Part shown: piece by piece, positions 1-8,899 of the stretch
Position numbering within the stretch: position 1 is the first letter of the stretch
Layout of the letters: each line of letters opens with the position of its first letter
DNA from: Bacillota bacterium
GTDB taxonomy: Bacteria; Bacillota; Clostridia; Lachnospirales; Lachnospiraceae
Direction: 5' to 3'
Length of the DNA: 59,436 nt
Assembly (NCBI GenBank): GCA_023443225.1
Contig: JAEZVF010000009.1
Location: 1-59,436, forward strand
The notes under the pieces: generated by a model
Seen by the model: only the letters and a program-made list of their open reading frames with translations
Told to the model about the DNA's origin: nothing
Database searches by the model: none
Made by a program: the position numbers and the translations under genes

Positions 1-167
1 CAGCAAGATGATATAAAAAGCACCTATTTTAAATGTTTTTTCTGATTTCTACTTTTGTATAGTTCAAATCTAATTCATTTGTGCGGAACTTTCTTTTACA
101 AAGTGGAACTTACCTTTTCAATTAACCAATTTTTTACAATCGAATATTTTAGCCAAAAAATGATTAT

Positions 168-217
168 AGAACTAAGAGCCTGGTATAAGCTATCGCTTAT
201 ACCAGGCTCTTAGTTCT
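168..217 (-). terminator. Long perfect hairpin, probable terminator of the ABC transporter operon
   Basis: Arms 168-190 and 195-217 are perfect 23-bp inverted repeats around a 4-nt TATC loop. It begins 5 nt after the stop codon of the permease gene. Read on the minus strand, a run of six T (155-160) follows about 7 nt after the stem. The stem is unusually long for an intrinsic terminator. Confidence 0.7.
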
Positions 218-221
218 CGGT

Positions 222-2621
222 TTATGGAGAAGTCATTAACTCGGAAATTCTCTTCTTTCTCATCCGAAATAAAGGTCCTTGTATTGAGATTAGTGCCGTT
301 AATATACAAAATAAAGATATTAGTACAATTTGCAATATTGGTAACTTCCATTGTACTTTAAGAACATTACTCATCGCTTTTTGCAGGATACTACCTAATA
401 AACAGCCTGTAAGACAACCACTGATGCAATATACCAATGCTTCAGTAAATATCATAACAGAAAGCTGTTTTCCTGTCATGCCAATGGCACGCATAACACC
501 CAGGTATCTTGTTTTTGATGCAACACTGGTATTCATCGTATTAATAATATTTAGTATACTGATCAAAGCAATGATACCAACAAATCCATAAATAAAAACG
601 GCTATAGTCATAAATGTGTTTCTTGCTTCTGAATTAAACTGCCGCCAATCATGGAATTTCATTTTATCGTCTAGCATATCTTTAATGATTTGAATATTCT
701 GCTCCTGATTTTTGGATTTCAATTGTAAATCAATAACATTATACTCCGACTCGCCTGTTATCTCTGTGAAAAGTTCTTCGGTTGTGATAAATATCGACAT
801 AGTAGTTTCTTTACTAGAATATGATACTGAATCCAATATCCCAAGAATTTCATACTCTTTCATTCCATCCACTGTTTTTATATAGATCTTATCACCAAGA
901 TGAAACTTAGCTACATTGATATTCTTCTTCTTATATTTGATTTTTTCTACTACAATTATCCCATTTTTCGCATTTAGAGAATCTTGGTCACTTGTTCCAC
1001 TCTCAAGCTTACCATTTATCCTTTTTAACTGGGCATTATCATAAGATATAAGCCAAGACTTATCTGTTCCAGAAAACAAGCCATTATTCCCTACTTTTAC
1101 TTCACCTGCCAGCTTCCTATATTCGTCAGTTAATTTGGAGGCTTCAAAGGTAGCATTGATATACCCGGTCATCCTACCGGCTATTCTTTTCGTACCTTCC
1201 AAATTCATCAGCGTGGAGTATACCTTATTATCAATTCCATCTTCCGAGCTTATTGCGATATCTGGTGAATTGGAATCCACTGCTTTCATACCTAAATAAT
1301 TTGGATTCACAAGAAAACTGAAACACAGAAACATAATGATACTTAAGGCGATAGAACTTGTCATCAAAATGAATGCTTTCTTCTTTTTTATTGCGTTATT
1401 TATACCAATAGCACCTTCAACTCTTAATAACTTTGTAAGTGCTCCCCATTTTCGCTTTTTTGTATTCTTGTACTCACTACTTCCGCTAAGTGCACTTATG
1501 GGGGATATTTTTGCTGCCCTTCTTGCCGGAGATAAAGAAGCCAGAATTACCGTGAGTAATCCCACTATAATTCCTGTCCCTATGCCCAAAATACTAAAAT
1601 CAATTAATGGAATATCTCCATAAATGTTTGAGTTATTATATTTTAATATAGCAGAACAAGCCACTCTCATAATGATACCGAAGATCAGTCCGATAGGAAT
1701 TGCTTTTATAGAGATAAGGATACCTTCTCTTCTGACCAATTTCCGGATTTGTGACTTCGATGCACCAAGACATTGCAGAATACCAAATTGCCGTATTCTT
1801 TCTAAAACAGATATGTTAAATGTATTATATATCATTACTACAGCCGTAATCAGAACAAGTGTGAATAAAAAAACACCTATCATGTACAACTGTAGAACTG
1901 TACTATTCTTAGATTGTAGCATATAAGCAAGAAGTCTCTCATTTCTTCCAATTCTCTTATCTGTAATCCTTAAGGTATTGGTGATTTCATCCTCTGAATG
2001 CATGATATTCACTTTGTCTTTAAAAAGAATAAAATACTGGCTGGATACAGGGGTCATGTCATTTGATTGGCTGACAGACAAGAATACAATTGGTATTCCA
2101 ACTGCTTTTGTAACACCCCAGTCTTTGTAAGTCCCAGTGATGACAAACTGCCCTTCCCTGTCACCCGGTAAACATAATTTGACGGTATCCCCTATGGAAA
2201 GCAATGAATTGGATTGTTCCATAAACCATTTCTCAAGCATAATCTCATTTTTCTTCGTTGGATAAGATCCTTCCGTTAATTCAAAATTAAGATTAGATGC
2301 AAAATTTTCATTCAAAGAACCAAAAACACATTCCAAATTATTGATTTTTCCTTCACCCAAATCTTTCAATGTACCGGAATTTTTAACATCAATACGGCTT
2401 TTTATCGTCTGTATCTCTTCTTCGGAGGGGTTTCTAATTAGGATGTGATAGTTTCCTTCTGTTTCTAATACATGCCTTTTTTCAAATTTTATCAGAGCAT
2501 CCATCATGGAAAATATACCTGAAACTAAAGCTACCGCCATTACTACACTGGCAATGGCCAGTCTCGTCTTTTTCTTATGCACTGATTGGTATTTTGATGC
2601 TAGAAAAAGATAATGCTTCAT
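222..2621 (-). CDS. ABC transporter permease, two FtsX domains (MacB/SalY type)
   Basis: 799-residue membrane subunit of an ABC transporter. A hydrophobic segment at about 19-38 is followed by a large extracytoplasmic region (about 40-240). Then comes a first FtsX-type block of three membrane segments (about 245-370), a second anchor (about 418-440), a second extracytoplasmic region and a final FtsX block (about 675-790). Such proteins do not form a classical substrate channel; known relatives extrude or dislodge peptides, antibiotics or lipoproteins by mechanotransmission. Its ATG lies inside the end of the ATPase gene (4-nt overlap, GGAGGTGG upstream), so the two are translationally coupled. 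The kinase and regulator upstream probably control it. The substrate cannot be read from sequence; antimicrobial-peptide resistance is the usual role. Confidence 0.9.
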   Translation of the reverse strand: MKHYLFLASKYQSVHKKKTRLAIASVVMAVALVSGIFSMMDALIKFEKRHVLETEGNYHILIRNPSEEEIQTIKSRIDVKNSGTLKDLGEGKINNLECVFGSLNENFASNLNFELTEGSYPTKKNEIMLEKWFMEQSNSLLSIGDTVKLCLPGDREGQFVITGTYKDWGVTKAVGIPIVFLSVSQSNDMTPVSSQYFILFKDKVNIMHSEDEITNTLRITDKRIGRNERLLAYMLQSKNSTVLQLYMIGVFLFTLVLITAVVMIYNTFNISVLERIRQFGILQCLGASKSQIRKLVRREGILISIKAIPIGLIFGIIMRVACSAILKYNNSNIYGDIPLIDFSILGIGTGIIVGLLTVILASLSPARRAAKISPISALSGSSEYKNTKKRKWGALTKLLRVEGAIGINNAIKKKKAFILMTSSIALSIIMFLCFSFLVNPNYLGMKAVDSNSPDIAISSEDGIDNKVYSTLMNLEGTKRIAGRMTGYINATFEASKLTDEYRKLAGEVKVGNNGLFSGTDKSWLISYDNAQLKRINGKLESGTSDQDSLNAKNGIIVVEKIKYKKKNINVAKFHLGDKIYIKTVDGMKEYEILGILDSVSYSSKETTMSIFITTEELFTEITGESEYNVIDLQLKSKNQEQNIQIIKDMLDDKMKFHDWRQFNSEARNTFMTIAVFIYGFVGIIALISILNIINTMNTSVASKTRYLGVMRAIGMTGKQLSVMIFTEALVYCISGCLTGCLLGSILQKAMSNVLKVQWKLPILQIVLISLFCILTALISIQGPLFRMRKKRISELMTSP

Positions 2622-3301
2622 TTTCCACCACCTCCAAGTTCAGTTACCATCCCATCCTGAACATGTAGGACTCGTTCTGCATAAGAGGCATAATTCTGAT
2701 TATGGGTAATCATAATTAAGGTCTGATTGTATTTTTCTACCGACACCTTTAACAGGCTCATGACATCCGTACTGTTTTTAGAATCAAGATTTCCAGTAGG
2801 TTCATCTGCAAGAATAATGGAAGGTCTTGCTGCAAGAGCACGTCCTATCGCAACCCGCTGTTGTTGTCCACCTGACAGCTGGCTTGGTAGATGGTGTTTT
2901 CTTTCAGTCAGCGCAAGAATTTCCATTAATTCCCGAATGTAACGCGAATCCGGTTTTTTATAATCAAGCAGCAAAGGCAAGGTAATGTTCTCTTCCACAT
3001 TCAACTCTGGAACCAAATTGTAAGCCTGAAAGATAAATCCGATATTTCTTCTTCTAAATATAGATAATTCCTTTTCTTTCATGGAAAATACATTCCGTCC
3101 ATTCAGAAAAACGTTTCCCGAAGTCGGTGAATCCAATGCTCCGAGCAGGTTTAGGAGTGTACTTTTGCCGGAACCTGAAGGCCCTATTATCGAAACAAAT
3201 TCTCCTTTTGATATTGAAAAATTAACTTCTTTTAATGCTTCAACAGCAGTTTCTCCTTTCCCATATATTTTGCATAGATTACTTGTTTTTAAAATCTCCA
3301 T
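2618..3301 (-). CDS. ABC transporter ATP-binding protein (MacB/LolD type)
   Basis: 227-residue nucleotide-binding subunit that powers the FtsX permease encoded next. All motifs are intact: Walker A GPSGSGKST (40-48), Q-loop around residue 92, signature LSGGQQQR (142-149), Walker B ILADEP (about 163-168) and switch histidine H200. Length is typical of the LolD/MacB/BceA group. The start is supported by AAAGGAGGAG 4-5 nt upstream of the ATG. It lies 67 nt after the histidine kinase gene on the same strand and overlaps the permease by 4 nt, so it probably belongs to one kinase-regulator-transporter transcript. Confidence 0.93.
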   Translation of the reverse strand: MEILKTSNLCKIYGKGETAVEALKEVNFSISKGEFVSIIGPSGSGKSTLLNLLGALDSPTSGNVFLNGRNVFSMKEKELSIFRRRNIGFIFQAYNLVPELNVEENITLPLLLDYKKPDSRYIRELMEILALTERKHHLPSQLSGGQQQRVAIGRALAARPSIILADEPTGNLDSKNSTDVMSLLKVSVEKYNQTLIMITHNQNYASYAERVLHVQDGMVTELGGGGK

Positions 3302-3368
3302 AAAACTCCTCCTTTTCTATTCCAAGTAAAGGATACCATGTCTTTCTTACAGATAGGTGTATTCTATC

Positions 3369-4613
3369 TTACAAATTAGTAAGCTTAGGAAAGGATAATA
3401 GAAAAGAAGTACCTTTGCCATATTCACTTTCTACTGTAATAGTGCCTCCATGCTTTTCTATGACGGATTTTGATAAAGTCAGACCTATTCCAATGCCTTG
3501 TTTATCCTTAGAGAAACGACTACGATAAAATCTTTTAAAGATAGAATGGATATCATCGGGATGAATTCCAGTTCCATTATCTTTAATTAGAATTGATAAA
3601 GCAACTGGAGTTTTGTAACAGGATATGATAATCTTGCTCTCCGAACCGGTATGATCCAATGCATTTTTAATAATATTACTAAGACCTTCAAACAACCATT
3701 TTTCATCACAGCTTATAGTTAATTTCTCTGAACAAAAGAGGGTAATTTCTTTATTCTCTGTTTGCGCTCGTACAGAAAAACTATATACAACATCTTCTAA
3801 GAGGCCTTTAAGATTATGAGCCTTAACATCCAACTCAATTTCGCCAGCATCTAACCTAGCTAATTTAAGCAGCGTGAGAATAAGATTCTCCATGCGTTCC
3901 AATTCTTCTCTAGTTTTATTAGAAAATCTACTTACAGTTTCGTTGTCTGCATTTTCATTTAATATGATCTCATTATACATAAGGAGTGATGATAATGGTG
4001 TTTTTATCTGATGTGAGATATCAGATATCATATCCTTTAAAAATTCTTTACTATTTTTCTCTTTTGATATGTGCGTGGTTAAGGATGTTGCCATCTCTTG
4101 AATGGAATAAAAAAGTTGTGATAAGCTGCCTTCCTCCATATCATAAAGATCTATCTTGCTTTTATCATACATAAAGCTATTAATATTGCAGATGGCTTTT
4201 TCTAATTTTTTATTTAATTGGATTACATGGAATAAATAAAATGCCAGAATTAAGACTGCTATTACAGACATAAATAGGAACATCCCAATAGAGTAATTCT
4301 GATAAAATTGTTTTACCTCTGGGATTAAATTATGATGAAGATTTGAGTTATAACCTGTATTTTTTAATAGTTCTTGACCGATCTTAAAATCTGTGTCTTG
4401 CTTTTCCGAAGAAAAAGCCTCTACAATCAGAGAAGTCTTTATACCCTTTTGATGAAGATAACCTGCAAGTTTATAATCATGTTCCAGTAGTGTATTTTTG
4501 TAGTCATCTGTAATTTTCTTTACAATAATTTGATTACAAAAAATAGCAGCTAAAAGTAGAATACTTAAACATGCAAGAATCTTCTTATCTTCTTTGGAAG
4601 TAAATAGTTTCAT
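3369..4613 (-). CDS. Sensor histidine kinase next to an ABC transporter
   Basis: 414-residue membrane kinase. Membrane segments at about 12-31 and 109-131 enclose an extracytoplasmic domain of about 77 residues. A coiled linker follows, then the dimerisation/phosphoacceptor box DISHQIKTPL with H201, an N-box (IIKNALDH), a G1 box (DNGTGI) and a G2 box (GIGIGLTL). The ectodomain is far larger than that of BceS-type intramembrane sensors, so it may sense its signal directly rather than through the transporter. The regulator gene lies 23 nt upstream and the ATPase gene downstream, all on one strand. It presumably phosphorylates that regulator to switch on the transporter. The ligand is unknown. 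Confidence 0.92.
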   Translation of the reverse strand: MKLFTSKEDKKILACLSILLLAAIFCNQIIVKKITDDYKNTLLEHDYKLAGYLHQKGIKTSLIVEAFSSEKQDTDFKIGQELLKNTGYNSNLHHNLIPEVKQFYQNYSIGMFLFMSVIAVLILAFYLFHVIQLNKKLEKAICNINSFMYDKSKIDLYDMEEGSLSQLFYSIQEMATSLTTHISKEKNSKEFLKDMISDISHQIKTPLSSLLMYNEIILNENADNETVSRFSNKTREELERMENLILTLLKLARLDAGEIELDVKAHNLKGLLEDVVYSFSVRAQTENKEITLFCSEKLTISCDEKWLFEGLSNIIKNALDHTGSESKIIISCYKTPVALSILIKDNGTGIHPDDIHSIFKRFYRSRFSKDKQGIGIGLTLSKSVIEKHGGTITVESEYGKGTSFLLSFPKLTNL

Positions 4614-4636
4614 ACAGTAATCCTCGCTTTACCACT

Positions 4637-5335
4637 CTATTGATCATAGTCCTTGATTATATTCCACTTATATCCCATTCTTCGAACAGTAAGCAGACAT
4701 CTTGGATTATCACTATCATTTTCTATCTTTTTTCGTAATCTACGTACATATACCGACAGGGTATTATCATCTATAAAACTTCCGTTGTTATCCCAAAGTC
4801 GGTTGAGAATAACTTCCCTAGTTAAAACCATATTGGGATTCTTCATAAATAGACATAACAATCGAAATTCAGCCGTAGTGAGTTCAATTTCCCGATTATC
4901 TTTCCATACCCGGTTTTCCATGAGTTTCACAATTATACCATTTGATTGCAATTCTTCCAGATCTGTACATGACAATTTAGAGCGACGAAGCAAGGCATGA
5001 ATCCTTGAAAGTAATTCATTCAATCGAAACGGTTTTGTGATATAATCATCTCCTCCCATTTCGAGTCCCATTACAATATTTACTTCTTCATCAGACGCAG
5101 TTAAGAAGATTACTGGTACCGATGATGTCTGACGAACCTTTTTACAAATATCAAAACCACTACCATCCGGCAAGGATAAATCAAGAATCAGCAATTTATA
5201 TTTCTCATCTCTATATATAGTAACAGCTTCCTGTACAGTTCTTGCAACATCAACACTGAAACCATCTTTCTGTAAAGAATATTCCAGTCCATCGATCAGA
5301 CTCAAATCATCTTCTACTAAAAGAATATGATTCAC
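4637..5335 (-). CDS. OmpR-family response regulator
   Basis: About 232-residue two-component regulator. It has a receiver domain with an acidic pocket (VEDD near the N-terminus), phosphoacceptor D52 in LLILDLSLPD and a conserved Lys in TKPF. A C-terminal winged-helix DNA-binding domain (about 130-228) ends in the typical RxxGYKW signature. The start chosen is the GTG at 5335 because AAGAGGGGG lies 9 nt upstream; an in-frame GTG at 5344 would touch the ribosome site directly. It is the first gene of the regulator-kinase-ABC transporter unit and probably regulates that unit. Confidence 0.9.
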   Translation of the reverse strand: MNHILLVEDDLSLIDGLEYSLQKDGFSVDVARTVQEAVTIYRDEKYKLLILDLSLPDGSGFDICKKVRQTSSVPVIFLTASDEEVNIVMGLEMGGDDYITKPFRLNELLSRIHALLRRSKLSCTDLEELQSNGIIVKLMENRVWKDNREIELTTAEFRLLCLFMKNPNMVLTREVILNRLWDNNGSFIDDNTLSVYVRRLRKKIENDSDNPRCLLTVRRMGYKWNIIKDYDQ

Positions 5336-5405
5336 CAAAAACACCCCCTCTTATAATAATACATATTATACCATATGAGAATTGGTAAAACTATTAATTA
5401 AAATA

Positions 5406-5455
5406 AAACAGGGATATTCCATAAGCTTTATTGCTGTTAGAAGATATCCCTGTTT
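5406..5455 (-). terminator. Hairpin downstream of the anti-sigma gene
   Basis: 12-bp perfect arms (5406-5417 and 5444-5455) with a 26-nt loop. They lie just after the RsiV-like stop codon and before the response regulator promoter region. A T run follows on the minus strand (TTTTATTT). It probably separates the sigma/anti-sigma operon from the regulator operon. Confidence 0.6.
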
Positions 5456-5462
5456 ATATATA

Positions 5463-6446
5463 TTATTTTATAGCTAAAATCATTGCGCCTACTGTAACTG
5501 ACTGTGGAATTGTGAATTCCACTTCTCCAAGATATCCAGGTGCTACTTCATATTTATCAAAGACAATAACCAATTCTCCATTGTCATTGAAATAAAAATT
5601 CTGATCAGGTTTGATTTCTTTAAAATTCCATTCTTCTGTTTCTTCATTATTATAAAAGTATGTGAGGTTTTCATCATTTTCCATTTGCTGTACCATTTGC
5701 TCTTTTATATTATCACTGATTAATTGAATGTAATCGCTGTCATTTTTAAATACATCTTTAAGTTCAAATACAACTCCAGTTTCTTTATTAATATGATAGA
5801 ATTTAGAAAAACTGTTGGAACCACCCATGGCAACCGTAGTATCAATCCGAAGGGTAAATATGGTATCTGAATCATTAATTACTTTGTAGGAGGTATCCAT
5901 TGCGTAATTACCTTCACCGTTACTCGCCGTCATATCCGATTCATATTGAGCAATGAGTTCGTTCGTATAATCTTCAACCGATTTATTCACTTCCGAAACA
6001 GCCTGTTGAATTGCATTACTTCCATCAATTTCAATTTTAGGAATATCTATATTCGCCTCAAAATCCTTTGTTTTATCAGTATAAGTTCTAAAAGTTACTA
6101 CCTTTATAATGCTACCTAAAATGGGAATCCCCTCCATGGCATAACTAATGGTAGGATTAGTATTGGCCAGTATGGTAATAGAAAGCATGGCCGCAGCTAA
6201 TGTTGCGCCTCCTATTTTAGTACATTTAACTATTTGCTTTTTCATACTGTCTTTTTTCCCTTTTTGAATTGAATTTTTGACCTTACTTTTTAATTCCTTT
6301 GGAATAGGGGTACTTAAATATTCTTCTTTCAAGTACTCTATATGTAGAGTGTTTTTCAGATTTTCCATTGTGGTTATATCAATAACCTCTTTGTTCTCAA
6401 AATCTATTTCTATAGAGGAGTTGTTGGTCCGTTTCTTTTTTTCCAT
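5463..6446 (-). CDS. RsiV-like anti-sigma factor (DUF3298 ectodomain)
   Basis: 327-residue single-pass membrane protein. The cytoplasmic N-terminal part (1-75) would hold the sigma factor, the membrane span is about 76-95, and the extracellular part carries a DUF3298/PdaC-like domain (about 205-320). This is the architecture of Bacillus subtilis RsiV, where lysozyme binding to the ectodomain triggers cleavage and release of SigV. The gene starts 4 nt after the sigma gene stop, the usual sigma-then-anti-sigma order. It is somewhat longer than RsiV (about 285 residues). A lysozyme or cell-wall stress signal is inferred from the family. Confidence 0.85.
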   Translation of the reverse strand: MEKKKRTNNSSIEIDFENKEVIDITTMENLKNTLHIEYLKEEYLSTPIPKELKSKVKNSIQKGKKDSMKKQIVKCTKIGGATLAAAMLSITILANTNPTISYAMEGIPILGSIIKVVTFRTYTDKTKDFEANIDIPKIEIDGSNAIQQAVSEVNKSVEDYTNELIAQYESDMTASNGEGNYAMDTSYKVINDSDTIFTLRIDTTVAMGGSNSFSKFYHINKETGVVFELKDVFKNDSDYIQLISDNIKEQMVQQMENDENLTYFYNNEETEEWNFKEIKPDQNFYFNDNGELVIVFDKYEVAPGYLGEVEFTIPQSVTVGAMILAIK

Positions 6447-6450
6447 GTTA

Positions 6451-6939
6451 TCACACCTTTCTTATTAGACCTTCTTCTTTCTCAATAGTGACTTTTAACT
6501 TTCTTAAAGCCCGATATAACTTTGTTTTCACTGTGCTCAAATTATTTCCCGTAATATCAGCGATGTCTTCTAGTTTTTGATCCTCAAAATAACGTAATAT
6601 TACAATGACGCGGTCTTCTACTTCTAATTGATTCAGGATATTATACATATCAATATCCTTGTAACTATCCTCATAAGAGGTATCATGATCCATTACACCT
6701 ACAACTTCGTATTTATGTTTGCGAAGAAAGTCAAGAGAAGTATTCACAACAATGCGATATATCCATGTCGAAATATACTCTTCCTTTTTTATAAGATGAC
6801 AACTTTTTATGGCTTTGTATGCACTTTCTTGCACAACATCCATGGCATCACTTTCGTTTTTTACATAGGAATAGGCAAGTCTATAGTAATTTTCGTAATT
6901 ACCTAAAAGCTTATCTTCAACTTTCTTTCTCAACCCCAT
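6451..6939 (-). CDS. ECF RNA polymerase sigma factor, SigV-like
   Basis: 162-residue extracytoplasmic-function sigma factor. Region 2 (about 10-75) includes the -10-recognition helix with DVVQESAYKA. Region 4 (about 105-157) carries a helix-turn-helix with ITGNNLSTVKTKLYRAL. There is no region 1 or 3, as usual for this class. The start has AAGGAGATGATGAAAGG upstream. It is followed after 4 nt by the RsiV-like anti-sigma gene. A CGTC-type ECF promoter lies about 34 bp upstream, so it probably drives its own transcription. The nearby L,D-transpeptidase suggests a cell-wall regulon. Confidence 0.9.
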   Translation of the reverse strand: MGLRKKVEDKLLGNYENYYRLAYSYVKNESDAMDVVQESAYKAIKSCHLIKKEEYISTWIYRIVVNTSLDFLRKHKYEVVGVMDHDTSYEDSYKDIDMYNILNQLEVEDRVIVILRYFEDQKLEDIADITGNNLSTVKTKLYRALRKLKVTIEKEEGLIRKV

Positions 6940-6972
6940 CCTTTCATCATCTCCTTTTGTGTTTATATCTTA

Positions 6973-7001
6973 TAGACGTTTGTACATCTTAAAAAGTTTT
7001 A
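6973..7001 (-). promoter_or_regulatory. ECF-type promoter of the sigma/anti-sigma operon
   Basis: On the minus strand TAAAAC (6996-7001) is followed after 17 bp by CGTCTA (6973-6978). This matches the AAC / CGTC elements of ECF promoters of the SigM/SigV/SigW/SigX group. The start codon is 33 bp downstream. It suggests autoregulation by the encoded sigma factor. Confidence 0.6.
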
Positions 7002-7059
7002 AGATTCCAAATTAAATTTATTATTTAATACTATTCTACATGATTATTCATGCAAAAAA

Positions 7060-7081
7060 GCGTTGAACTTAAGTCCAACGC
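7060..7081 (-). terminator. Intrinsic terminator after the small unknown gene
   Basis: Minus strand reads GCGTTGGACTT then AAGTTCAACGC, an 11-bp stem with one mismatch. It is followed directly by TTTTTTG (7053-7059). It ends the transcript of the 84-residue gene before the sigma promoter. Confidence 0.7.
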
Positions 7082-7109
7082 CTGATAATACAGAAAATTC
7101 TCCTTGTTC

Positions 7110-7364
7110 CTAACGTAAATCAACCACAAACTCAAGACCATTCTCCAAAAATTGTATTGCGATGCCTTTCTCGCTAAAATAGTTAATGATTACTTTCTTC
7201 ATATCCTCATAATGACTATCAAAAGTAGAGTCACTAAGTGGCTCTACTGTAAAGCTCTGATTGCCGCAGGTATCGTGTAAATGGAGTTTAAACCTCAAAC
7301 CTGCTTCTTCTAGAATATGATTTATTTTAATAATATCGTTAAATGTTACTATAATCCTGTTCAT
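7110..7364 (-). CDS. Small conserved-looking protein of unknown function (84 residues)
   Basis: I do not recognise a characterised family. The protein is soluble, slightly acidic and without a signal peptide or membrane span. It carries a single Cys in HDTCGNQSF and alternating hydrophobic patterns compatible with a small alpha/beta fold. A dedicated terminator (7060-7081) follows it, and it lies 38 nt downstream of the L,D-transpeptidase gene on the same strand, so the two may share a transcript. A GGGGGCT motif lies upstream of its ATG. Its place between a cell-wall crosslinking enzyme and an envelope-stress sigma factor is the only functional hint. Confidence 0.65.
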   Translation of the reverse strand: MNRIIVTFNDIIKINHILEEAGLRFKLHLHDTCGNQSFTVEPLSDSTFDSHYEDMKKVIINYFSEKGIAIQFLENGLEFVVDLR

Positions 7365-7402
7365 TGCTTTAGCCCCCTAACTTAAAAATGAATGATTTAA
7401 TT

Positions 7403-8899
7403 CTACTCTGGAATTTTATCTATGACTTCAATATCGCCTTTTTCACCCTTGTCTTCTATGTCATAATTCTCAGTACCTGGTAATTCATAAACAACTACCG
7501 CTACGCCTCTTTTAATATCCTTGAATACTTTTTTTGCGGCTGCCGGTGGCATATTAATGCAACCATGTGAACCTTTTGTTAAGTATATATCCTTCCCAAA
7601 CTGATTTCTCCAGGGGGCATCGTGCATTCCAATATTTCCATTAAAGGGCATCCAATATTTAACTGGTGTAGAATAATCCTCTCCATTTAAAGTTGCATCA
7701 TTTTCCTTATATTGAATGGGATATGTGCCAACTGGTGTAGAGTAGTTCTTTGAAACATTCCCGGATACAAAATCAGCGTCTACAATAAGTTTTCCGTCTT
7801 TATAGAAAAACAAATGTTGGGCGGTCAAATTAATCTCGACATAAGTATCACCTATATCATCTGGACCATATTCCTGCGCTGTTTGAAAATAAGCTGGTTT
7901 TCGCACCGTCTTCTCTCCGTCTTTTACCAACTTAATAAGTTCTGTTAGTTCTGTAGCTCTATCAAGCCACCATCCATAATCTCCGCCCTTAACTTCAATT
8001 ACTTCACCATAGGATGTCATAAATGTCCTTGTTCTTCCAAAAGAATTATAGGTTCTTCCAATGTAATCTACAAACTCTTTCACTCTTGCTTCATCCAGAG
8101 TCACGTTTAATTTTTTATCTACTGATATCCATTCATTTATCTTACTGCCATCCAATATTTCAATGTCTTCACCAAATTCATACGTAATCTTAGCTCCTGC
8201 CAATTTGTTCATTTCAGCTAAAGCTTTCACTAACTTTGGGTTCTCTGATGTAATCTTTGGTTTCACGTAACAATCTGCTTCCTCTAAAGATAAGGTAGGC
8301 TGTAAATTAATAATTGCCTCTTGCATCGATTCGTATAATTTCTTTTTATTCACTTTATTCCCTTGTATCTCCGGGACTATTTCATAGCCGTTTTCGCCAT
8401 ATTCTGAAATATGGGCATTTACTGGTTCCTTTATATTTTCTTCTTTCAAACAGGTTAGCTCAGCAAATCTGTCTTTTAACATAGTTTCGTCATATTCTAA
8501 CATGGTTTCTATTTCTGATTCATAAGTTTTAAAGAAAGTAATTGGCCATGCAAAACCATTTTGCTGTTCTAATATATCTTCAATACTGCCGTTATATACT
8601 GTATGTAATCCTATCTCTTCCCCTCTGATTGGAACAGTAACCCCGTTCCTTTCCTCTAATGTTAAAACATAGGATTTAACCTCTGAATTAATAGCCTCTT
8701 TGACGTTCGAAACTGTCATATTGGATGCATTCACACCATTAATGAACGTATTTTTATAAAAATGACTGCTATAATAATTGGAAAGACAGAAATATAGTAT
8801 CAGTATGGGCATCAGAATCCCTGCTCCAACATAAAGTAATAGCTTTGAAACTTTACTTTTCTCATTCTTTCTCTTTCTATATAAATTTGTATTTTTCAT
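7403..8899 (-). CDS. Membrane-anchored L,D-transpeptidase (YkuD) with PG-binding domains
   Basis: 498-residue cell-wall enzyme making 3-3 peptidoglycan crosslinks or anchoring to peptidoglycan. It has a cytoplasmic basic N-terminus, a membrane span at about 19-42, extracellular PG_binding_4-type regions (about 60-330), and a C-terminal YkuD catalytic domain (about 350-475). The active-site motif SHGCIN is complete, with H445 and nucleophile C447, preceded by a conserved His in the GMHDAPWR segment. An acidic tail follows. Length and domain order match the Firmicutes YkuD/PG_binding_4 proteins. It lies upstream of the SigV/RsiV pair, but no clear ECF promoter was found in front of it. Confidence 0.92.
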   Translation of the reverse strand: MKNTNLYRKRKNEKSKVSKLLLYVGAGILMPILILYFCLSNYYSSHFYKNTFINGVNASNMTVSNVKEAINSEVKSYVLTLEERNGVTVPIRGEEIGLHTVYNGSIEDILEQQNGFAWPITFFKTYESEIETMLEYDETMLKDRFAELTCLKEENIKEPVNAHISEYGENGYEIVPEIQGNKVNKKKLYESMQEAIINLQPTLSLEEADCYVKPKITSENPKLVKALAEMNKLAGAKITYEFGEDIEILDGSKINEWISVDKKLNVTLDEARVKEFVDYIGRTYNSFGRTRTFMTSYGEVIEVKGGDYGWWLDRATELTELIKLVKDGEKTVRKPAYFQTAQEYGPDDIGDTYVEINLTAQHLFFYKDGKLIVDADFVSGNVSKNYSTPVGTYPIQYKENDATLNGEDYSTPVKYWMPFNGNIGMHDAPWRNQFGKDIYLTKGSHGCINMPPAAAKKVFKDIKRGVAVVVYELPGTENYDIEDKGEKGDIEVIDKIPE

